Shown in pieces: positions 18,701 to 26,000 of a stretch of DNA of 35,789 nucleotides. This stretch comes from a virus. The translations under genes and the position numbers were made by a program. The stretch covers positions 1-35,789 of the IMG/VR virus record IMGVR_UViG_3300020054_001200, one strand, 5' to 3'. The stretch's first letter is position 1, and every line of letters starts with the position of its first letter. Under the pieces are notes generated by a model. That model did not search any database and was not told where the DNA came from. It worked only from the letters and a program-made list of their open reading frames with translations.

Positions 18701-21700
18701 AATCAATCGATCCTGTAGGAACCACAAATTTATCAGCAGCTTTATCTACATACGCAAGATAAGTAAACCCACTGTTATAAAAACCTACCTTCCCGCCAAC
18801 ACCTACAAAATATGTTGTAGAATTAGTATCTTCAGTAAATTGAATAACGGAGCTAGTACCGCCAAATCCAAAAATAGCCTGATTAAGTCTTGAAGTTCCT
18901 GCTGGGTCTGCATAAAAGGCGGTGTCGTCCGCGTCAATATATCTTGACGCTGTAATATTTCCAGTTGTTGATAAGTTTTGACTAATCGTCAAATCTTCAA
19001 TTGTTACATCAGCAAGTACAGACGTGCCGTCTGGGTCAAGATAATAATTTGCATTATTTGCATCAACAATAATCGGCGTATTTAAAATACCACTAATATT
19101 AAGATTATTTAATTCCGTTGTCCCAGAAGGAGTTACAAAGAAGCTATTGTTTGTACTGTCTAAAAATGTTGGGGCAATAAGGTTGTTTGCAGCGACAATA
19201 TTGTTTCCGCTTGTAATTGTATTTGCGGTATTAACAGTATTAAGTTCGGAAGTTTGATCCGGGTCAAGATAATAATTTGAGTTATTTGCGTCGATGATTA
19301 AAGGTACTGTAAGAGCGCCTGTCATCGAGTCTCCGTCTGCATTTACAAAGTTGACATTTAAGTCTTCTGAAATTACATTTACGACGTGACCAAATTCATC
19401 AAATTCAATATCGTTAATTACAACGCCAGTACCGTTATTTGTATTTGCAACATTTGAAGTGTTTGCGTGGCGAATGTCCGCGATAGCAGCAACACCGGGA
19501 GTTAAATTAATCTCTATTCCACTGTTTGCAGTAATATTAGAAATATAATCAACCGTAATCGTTGTAGTAATTTCTGTGTTTGAATTACGTATGACCGTAT
19601 TAGAACCAACGACGTCTCCAACTAAATCGATGTCAAAATTATGTACATAAATTTCCATCTTTCCAGGCTCAGGAGGATTGCCTGTAGGAGAGTCGTTGTA
19701 AATAACATCAACACCTTCATTAACCGTAAATTGCCACATTTGGCCGGCAATGTCTTGCGTCGTTTCAGTTAAGTCTATTACCGCGTTTGCAGAAAAAGCG
19801 ATCGGAATATCAAATGCGCTTTGAATACGACCATCAGATCCTACTACAATTTGAGGAATGAATCCTTCAACACCGTAGGTATCTGCGTCCACCCCAGTGT
19901 TTGAAATTTGAAAATTAATTTCGTTATTTGCTTGATCATAATAAAACCGCAATCCTTGCCCACGAGTAATTACGGGATTGTTTTCTAACAGATCTAAGTT
20001 ATAAGTATTGCCACCGTCTTGAAAAGAAAATTGCCTTGCAAATCCGCCATTTTCTAAATAGTTGTAATTAACTGCGTGACTGTTTGCGGTAGGATCGCTA
20101 ACACCAATGATTTGATTGTTTGATGCATCAATACTACCGATTGGATCAAGTACTAAATTACCTGGTGAAGTTATTTCACCGACTGTAATAATTCCTTCAA
20201 TTTGAATATTCCCAGTCGGTTGAGCAACAATTTTATCTAAAGAATTACCAAATCTTAATGTACCATCGTCGTCAATTTGTAATCTTTGAATGCCTGCGGT
20301 ATAGAAGTCTAATTGATCGTTGTCAGCGCCTGTAGGATCTTCTGCAACAATTTTTGTATCTTGGTCGATATCAATTACAGATCCAGATAAACCTGACCAC
20401 AGTGTACCATTATATGCCTCGAACCGCTGATCATCCGTATTAAATCGAATCATACCAGTTTGCGGAGTCGGCCGATTTCCTGTACCACCTATAGGAACAA
20501 TGATTGCTCCTGTCATATCAAAACTAACTATTTCAGTATTGCTATCAATGATTCTTGTATAAAGGCGATTCCAATTTTTAGTTAATGAACCAAGATTAAA
20601 TACCGCGTCTTGGTCTGGGACAAGATTACTTGTGAAATCAGCAATAACTTCAATGGTATCGACATCCTGATCACCAATCCTAATATTACCGCCAAGAGTA
20701 ATATCGCCGACGACATCAAGATTACCTGCAATGTTTGTGTCGCCAGTTGAATAATCAATTGTAAATTTATTTAAGCCTGCGCCGTAATCAAACGACCCGT
20801 CAGCATCAATTCTTAATCTTTGAACACCAGCGGTATAAAAGTCTAACTGGTCGTTATCTAAACCAGGCGCAGATTCTGCAACGACATAAGTATCTTGATC
20901 TACATCTATTGTCCCGCCGAGGCCAGTCCAAGCAACACCGTTATAAGCTTCAAATCTAGAGTCCGTTGTATTATAACGGATCATACCTTGTTCTGGTGGA
21001 GGTCGCTGTAAGGTTGTACCGACAGGAATATTTAAACCGCCAGTACTTTCGGAATGAATGATAATACTATCAAATGTTAAACGATTATTTCTTCCATCAA
21101 TTTCTGTAACTTCAAGTAAATCAAGTTGTCTTATTTCTGTTGCTGATTGACCTAATTCTACAAATGTACTACCGATAATGATATCTTTATTTTGTAGCTT
21201 TGCATTACTAATGCCAAGATCTTTAACCTGAAGTGTATCATTAACAATTTCAATTGTAACGTCATCAACATTAACTGCAATGTTTCCACCAGTTAATGTT
21301 ATTCCGTCTCCGCCTGAAAATGTGCCTTCTCCAGAAAATTGTTTAAACGTAACTGTATCAGAATCTAATACAAATGTTTCAGTATCGGATACAGTAGCTA
21401 CCCAAGATGTATCTCTGTTAACATTACCGTCTGTTACAAAAACAAACGATCCTGGTATTTCTTTTGTTTCGTTATTGAAATCTTCACGTTGAAACAACCA
21501 CGGATCAAAACTTCCGCCCAAATCGATTAACTTGTATATACCATTTTGAGATGGCGTCAATTGATCCTTTACAAGAAGCAGATCGCCAACATTCCAAGAC
21601 GTAACACCATCGATATTTAAAGTGCTAGCGTTAGGTAATGTTAATACAGTGTTTGCAGAATCATATGTTGCAGTCAAATCAATTGTAGTTGCTGCCTTTG

Positions 21701-22586
21701 CAGATCTTCTTAGAGATAAGATTTCTATTAATTCATCTACGTATTGCTTATTTGCAGCATCAGTTGGATTTACAGGGTCTGGTACATCGAGTAAATCAGC
21801 CTCAAGTAAACTTAATTCTGTATCGACGTAATTCTTTGTTGCGGCATCTTGTGGGTTGGTTGGATCAAATAAATCTACAATTTTGCTGCCGGATATATTG
21901 ACATCTCCGACAGTTTGTATTATAATACCATTATTGGTGCTAAGGATATTATTAGCAAGAGAAAAATTGCCAACGGTGAGATTATCGAGTCCGAGGATTT
22001 CAGGAGTCGTTTCACCAAGAGTAAGACTAGTTGTTCCTAAAGTAAAGTCAACTGATGTAGTATTTATAACTACATTCGCAGTTCCATCAAAAGAAACAGC
22101 ACCTGAAATAACTCCATTCAAAGCTATTTCAACTGGTGTCTCTAATGAAGAGGCAAATTCTATCGTGTTGTTAGATTCAATTAAAGTGATATGACCAAAT
22201 TGGTCTATCTCAATATTTGAAATATAATAACCAACAGCGTTAGTACTACTTGTTTCGGTTGTCGTATTTGCGTGAGAAATAACAACATTTGCTGATTCAA
22301 CATCATCTTCAGGAAATACAATAATTCCAGGTCCACCATCAATCCTTCTTATATAAGGACCAATAGTGTCGACGCCCAAGACAATAGAATCAGGAACAAT
22401 AACAGGTTTCTTTTCGCCCTGTGCAACAATAGGTCGGGTTGTTTCCTGTTTAGGAACAGACCTTATTGCAGTTGACGAACCTACACGAACCTGAATATTA
22501 CCGGTAGTCTTTACAGTCGTTTGGGATTCCTGTTCACTAACGTTCGCCGTAACACCGCCGTTTTCGCCGACAGTAACTTGAACCAT
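15771..22586 (-). CDS. Large beta-structured tail fibre with internal duplications and a tip domain, no S74
   Basis: The protein has 2271 residues. GGAGGT six bases upstream of the ATG is the strongest ribosome site in the window, and the start overlaps the BppU-like stop as TAATG. Fibre motifs include FGH strand endings (GHITLI at 131, FGHVV at 1065 and 2069), D-P-x-N-P-x-D-A-A-x-K-x-Y-V-D (241-255, 270-284, and variant 1384-1398), five Y-x-D-P motifs (about 1098-1320), DADLLDG (1606 and 1645) and KLDGIEPGATADQTGAEI (1955-1972). Several blocks are duplicated within the protein. Residues ~2165-2271 form a distinct C-terminal domain with SAYSSVEY, VVHDG and TEYG, resembling tip domains of marine phage fibres; it probably binds the host or a partner fibre, which is inference. 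It lacks the S74 chaperone present in the other two fibres, so folding may need another factor. Confidence 0.85.
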   Translation of the reverse strand: MVQVTVGENGGVTANVSEQESQTTVKTTGNIQVRVGSSTAIRSVPKQETTRPIVAQGEKKPVIVPDSIVLGVDTIGPYIRRIDGGPGIIVFPEDDVESANVVISHANTTTETSSTNAVGYYISNIEIDQFGHITLIESNNTIEFASSLETPVEIALNGVISGAVSFDGTANVVINTTSVDFTLGTTSLTLGETTPEILGLDNLTVGNFSLANNILSTNNGIIIQTVGDVNISGSKIVDLFDPTNPQDAATKNYVDTELSLLEADLLDVPDPVNPTDAANKQYVDELIEILSLRRSAKAATTIDLTATYDSANTVLTLPNASTLNIDGVTSWNVGDLLLVKDQLTPSQNGIYKLIDLGGSFDPWLFQREDFNNETKEIPGSFVFVTDGNVNRDTSWVATVSDTETFVLDSDTVTFKQFSGEGTFSGGDGITLTGGNIAVNVDDVTIEIVNDTLQVKDLGISNAKLQNKDIIIGSTFVELGQSATEIRQLDLLEVTEIDGRNNRLTFDSIIIHSESTGGLNIPVGTTLQRPPPEQGMIRYNTTDSRFEAYNGVAWTGLGGTIDVDQDTYVVAESAPGLDNDQLDFYTAGVQRLRIDADGSFDYGAGLNKFTIDYSTGDTNIAGNLDVVGDITLGGNIRIGDQDVDTIEVIADFTSNLVPDQDAVFNLGSLTKNWNRLYTRIIDSNTEIVSFDMTGAIIVPIGGTGNRPTPQTGMIRFNTDDQRFEAYNGTLWSGLSGSVIDIDQDTKIVAEDPTGADNDQLDFYTAGIQRLQIDDDGTLRFGNSLDKIVAQPTGNIQIEGIITVGEITSPGNLVLDPIGSIDASNNQIIGVSDPTANSHAVNYNYLENGGFARQFSFQDGGNTYNLDLLENNPVITRGQGLRFYYDQANNEINFQISNTGVDADTYGVEGFIPQIVVGSDGRIQSAFDIPIAFSANAVIDLTETTQDIAGQMWQFTVNEGVDVIYNDSPTGNPPEPGKMEIYVHNFDIDLVGDVVGSNTVIRNSNTEITTTITVDYISNITANSGIEINLTPGVAAIADIRHANTSNVANTNNGTGVVINDIEFDEFGHVVNVISEDLNVNFVNADGDSMTGALTVPLIIDANNSNYYLDPDQTSELNTVNTANTITSGNNIVAANNLIAPTFLDSTNNSFFVTPSGTTELNNLNISGILNTPIIVDANNANYYLDPDGTSVLADVTIEDLTISQNLSTTGNITASRYIDADDTAFYADPAGTSRLNQAIFGFGGTSSVIQFTEDTNSTTYFVGVGGKVGFYNSGFTYLAYVDKAADKFVVPTGSIDSPILYDADDNNYYIDPNSTSNISALDVENTATASIFDATTRLEVGQMYITSNQIQNFGTFSLTSAAAVTITAGSGTVDVNTSRIIDVSNPINPQDAATKDYVDTSSQGVANNLIGGEGLTYTVANTTFDVNVDDSTIEIVSDALQVKDGGITNAKITNPYITFAGEFGSADNVNLGETITFTAGEGIDTTVSNNVITIAGELATTSNIGIASFSSNNFTVTSGLVEVVEIDGLDTLIQLDRNPIANTTPGWTPVLEDLELGELVANTFEGKLFLKQHNPTTNANTLITFTADPSELLELIKTVDGAGSGLDADLLDGANSDYYLDYQNFTNTAALLTTILTIDGAGSGIDADLLDGANSDYYLDFNNFTNVPPTDLDLTITGDVEGNAYTNTGIMTITAELTDTGVTANTYGSASQIPIITVDVDGRITAATTAAVAGISNTDWYSANNTFQINTQDGSVFNTKIDDFDSAVTFSNIETTQISSPGANTPFTGDIYVNGDINLTGLVDGRDIALDGEKLDRIEEDLTVTLTGKVTGTVTSNTGIMTVVTELANTTVTPGTYGSSSQIPIFTVDEDGRLTAASNTSVAGVDSVDWYSANNTLQILTGDGSTFNAVIDTFTDISANSITTEWLHVNNDLSVNGDIIVDGTVDGRDIAADGLKLDGIEPGATADQTGAEILALLLPVDGDGSLLDADFLDGLEAQDIIDQAVLEANSNIGTATITLTAGDAIAGGGTFSVNQVSNSEITFNHDDTSSVANTAVGNNQIISSIDFDTFGHVVGVQVANAEFGLSEAEANALFVNVDGDTMTGPLFVDNLLTANNLHVVNNLTVNNTIIANNDITTNQDFYANNAFIDFNLTVDNGITVTGNVNYAYHTNKSFRLTTTATGAQTADAWAMSAYSSVEYTITGKQGSDVHLTRILVVHDGATPIATEYGEVITGSSLGTFDFTTNFGLVFFEISPASATSTQWTIFATLADV

Positions 22587-22921
22587 TAGATCACCTCCGA
22601 AATAGTCGGAACTATTACTGCAAGTCCTTCAACTACTTTCGATATTTCTCCTGATGTTTTACGCATTAATACGTCGTATTGATATTTGCCAGGCTTAAGA
22701 CTTGCCGTGTCAGCGTCAGTCAATACAAGTGTGATTGAACTATTCGGTGAATCCTTTTCAATAGTAAAAGTCGCAATACTAGTTGACGAATACATCTTTC
22801 TCATACTAGCAAAAAAATCATATGTTTCAATAGGCAAAGGTGTACCGTCAGTATCAGAAATACCAATTGAGATTCTAAAATCCGTACTTTGATCTACGTA
22901 TATATTTGCTCTCGATGCCAT
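22586..22921 (-). CDS. BppU-like N-terminal-domain small baseplate/fibre adaptor protein
   Basis: The protein has 111 residues and starts MASRANIYVDQSTDFRI. The pattern is that of the beta-sandwich found at the N-terminus of BppU-type baseplate proteins and in small free-standing proteins of marine T4-like phages: a polar opening strand, D-x-D-G-x-P-L, a middle strand with FASMRKMYSS, a D-x-x-T-x-x-L-K-P-G-K-Y-x-Y-D-V turn (about 72-85), and a final strand ending EGLAVIVP. It is the first gene after a terminator and a perfect late promoter box, and its stop is fused to the start of the 2271-residue fibre, so the two are made together. A role in attaching that fibre to the baseplate is inferred from this coupling. 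The domain assignment is by recognition only. Confidence 0.6.
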   Translation of the reverse strand: MASRANIYVDQSTDFRISIGISDTDGTPLPIETYDFFASMRKMYSSTSIATFTIEKDSPNSSITLVLTDADTASLKPGKYQYDVLMRKTSGEISKVVEGLAVIVPTISEVI

Positions 22922-22950
22922 CTGTATAGATCTCTTTATTCTTATTATAC

Positions 22951-22958
22951 TATTTATA
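22951..22958 (-). promoter_or_regulatory. T4-type late promoter box TATAAATA before the BppU-like gene
   Basis: This is an exact TATAAATA on the minus strand in the only sizeable intergenic gap, 29 bases before the ATG at 22921 and just downstream of a terminator. A TATAAT follows three bases later on the same strand, but no well-spaced -35 is visible, so the late box is the better explanation. Confidence 0.75.
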
Positions 22959-22963
22959 AATGC

Positions 22964-22986
22964 AAAAAAGGGGCAAGAAGCCCCTT
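22964..22986 (-). terminator. Intrinsic (Rho-independent) terminator of the collagen-like fibre gene
   Basis: On the minus strand AAGGGGC pairs with GCCCCTT around a five-base TTCTT loop, a perfect seven-pair stem, followed by four further T residues (six T in a row with the stem end). It begins 28 bases after the stop codon of the collagen-like fibre. It should end transcripts arriving from the right-hand genes. Confidence 0.85.
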
Positions 22987-23014
22987 AATTGTTTGTTGTT
23001 TGTGGGGTAACGAA

Positions 23015-26000
23015 TTATTTATTCTTTAGGTCTTCGATTTGTTTCTTAAGATCGTCAATTTGACTTTGTTGTTCTTTCATTGCCTCGATTAATAAACCAA
23101 CCATATTACCATAACTGACTGCTAAATAATCTTCTTCTTCAATATTAGATTCAACGACAACTTCTGGAAGTACCTCCATGACTTCTTGTGCAATGACCCC
23201 AACTTTACGTGTTTTAAGTTCGTCATTAATTTTATTGAAATAAACACCCCTTAATTGTAAAACTTTTTCTAAGGCATTATCAATAGTAATAATATTTTCT
23301 TTGAATCTAGCATCAGAAGAAGAAATAACATCTCCGTTTGCTTGTATATCACCATACGAGATAAATATAGAATCCGTACTGGTATCGCCTGGAGAGAATA
23401 AAAAACAAGCCTCGTTAGAAGGATTTCTTATTGAGAAAAACAAAGCCTGGCCGAGCGTTGTAAGAGCGGTTAGTCTTTGAAGAACTAAACCTCCAGGCGG
23501 GGTGCCACCAAAACCATTGGCAGCATCTTGGAACATCTTCCAATCGCCGGCGCCATCCGCGGTTCCACTACCAAAATATAATGCATTGTTTGTGCTGCTA
23601 TCTCTGAACTGTAAATAACCAGAAGTATCAAATATTAAACCGCCGTCCGTTTTAACCGCAACATTAGTCTCATCTAAGAAAACCGTAATTGCGTCTGTAA
23701 TATCTGATATGTCAGCACCAGCTGCAACAGTAACTGTAGCTCCAGATTCAATATTAAGAAACGCGCCGTCTTGGATATCAATCTGGCCATTAGGACCAAC
23801 AATGTCTATATCACCTACAACATTAATATTAGTAACTTTCAATAAGTCTAACGTATTGTTATATGTGAATCTATTTAAGGAATCCGGTATACCAGTTGCA
23901 GGATCTGTGTTGGTCACGCCTCTCGTGGCATAAGTTTGAGCAAACCCTTCATCATCGGTATCAGATACCCAAACGATTGGCCCATCAAAATTACCGTCAC
24001 CAGAAGTTAATGTATAAGAATTTATTGGCGCAAAATTATCTACCGCTGATGCGCCTTGTGCTCCTTGCGGCCCAGGTGGCCCCTCTGGCCCAAAAGGTCC
24101 TTGAAAACCTTCTCCGCTTGGTCCTTGCGGGCCCGTACCACCCTGTGCGCCTTGACCCGCTGGGCCTTGAGCACCTTCTCCTGCGAAACCTTGGAATCCT
24201 CTATAACCTTGAATACCTGGTTGCCCAGGGCCTCCATCAAATCCTTGAGGTCCTTGAAAACCGTTTGCGCCTTGGGGTCCTTGGAAACCTTGATTACCTA
24301 CACCCAAGCCACCTTGAAAACCTTGCGGTCCATCAAATCCTTGGAATCCTCTGTAACCTTGAACACCGAAGCCACCGTCGTATCCTTGAAAACCTTGAGG
24401 GCCAATAGTACCTTGTGGTCCTTGAAAACCAGGCTCACCAGATCCTTGGAAACCTTGGAAGCCTTGAGGACCTAATCCGCCTTGTATACCAGGCTCCCCA
24501 ACACCCGGCCCACCTTGTAAACCTTGGGGTCCTTGAAAACCTTGGACACCTTGGTCAGATGTTGCGCCATCGGCTCCCTGTGGACCAAATCCGCCTTGAA
24601 TACCTTGCGGTCCTTGCGATCCAACTCCATCGTTTCCAGTTAAACCTTGGAATCCTCTTTCACCTTGAATACCTTGATCGCCGACACCGGCCGCACCTTG
24701 AGTACCAAAGTCACCTTGAATGCCTTGGGCACCTTGTACCCCCTGAACACCTTGTAAACCCTGCGCACCAGGAGAACCAGGACCACCACCTAATCCAGCC
24801 GCACCTTGATTACCTTGTAAACCTTGCGTTCCCTGCGGGCCTTGAACACCTTGTAAACCTTGCGCCCCTTGTGAACCTGGTGTACCATCTTGGCCGAACC
24901 CTTGGGCACCTTGTACCCCCTGAACACCTTGGTCCCCTTGTCCTTCAGGACCTTGCGTTCCTCCAAACCCTTGCGGACCAAAACCGCCTTGCAGACCTTG
25001 AATACCTTGCGGACCTAAAGCTCCTTGCGTTCCAAGCGAGCCGTTTATACCGTTAGCGCCTTGTAAACCTTGAGTACCTTGCGCTCCAGCGCCAGTTGCG
25101 CCTTGGAATCCTCTATCTCCTTGAATACCTTGAGTACCTTGGAAACCTTGAGAACCAGGCAAACCGCCAGGACCAGTGTCACCAGTTCTTGCAAAAGTTA
25201 CAATTACATCTTCACCTTGAATGAAAGCATTATTGTTTCCGCTTACATACGCTACATCAATTGCAAAATATGATGCAGATTCTGTTAATCCTGAAATAGT
25301 AAATAAAGCAAAATCTGCAGGTGCCGACTTTTTAGAAACCTTCATGTGTCCTTTAATAGGACTGGTTGAATCGTCAATAGTTCTTAAATACGCTTCAATT
25401 AATACGCCGTAATCATCCCTGTCGCCCATATAAACAATGGTCGCCGCTGCCGCAGTTGAAGCATTCCAACTTAAAACACCAGTTGCTGCGAATGGATTCG
25501 GCGCTGTATTTGAAGTACTATAAGTGTAATCAAATGTTACACCGCCAAATCCGCCAGAGTCTCCTTGAAAACCACCAGCGCCTTGAATACCTGTCGCGCC
25601 TTGAGTGCCGCCTTCGCCAGTTGTTCCTTGTACACCTTGTACACCTTGTGGTCCTTGAATACCTGTTGCACCTTGAGCACCAGATGAACCTTGAATCCCT
25701 GCAGGACCAGCTGGTATAAAAGTTATATAAGTCTCAGGTGAATAACCGTTAGCAGTTATGATACCGTTAAGAGATACTGTATTGGTACTGATAGCAGTAA
25801 CATCGAACGTTGCCCAGGCCTGGGATCCACTATCCCAGGTAATATTGTTTATTTCATAAAAAAGATCGACTGTGACAGAGTCTTTAAGCCGAAGAATTAA
25901 ATGACCTTTTGGATCGGAAGGATTTGCAATTAGGTAATCATAAAAATCATCAATGTCATTATTTTCACCTATAGGCAAATCATCAATAGTAATTACAGTA

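Noticed and set aside
22061-22068. Exact TATAAATA on the minus strand inside the 2271-residue fibre gene
   Set aside because: It codes part of VVINTT near the gene's 5' end and no gene start lies within several kilobases downstream, so it is most simply a chance match in AT-rich coding sequence.
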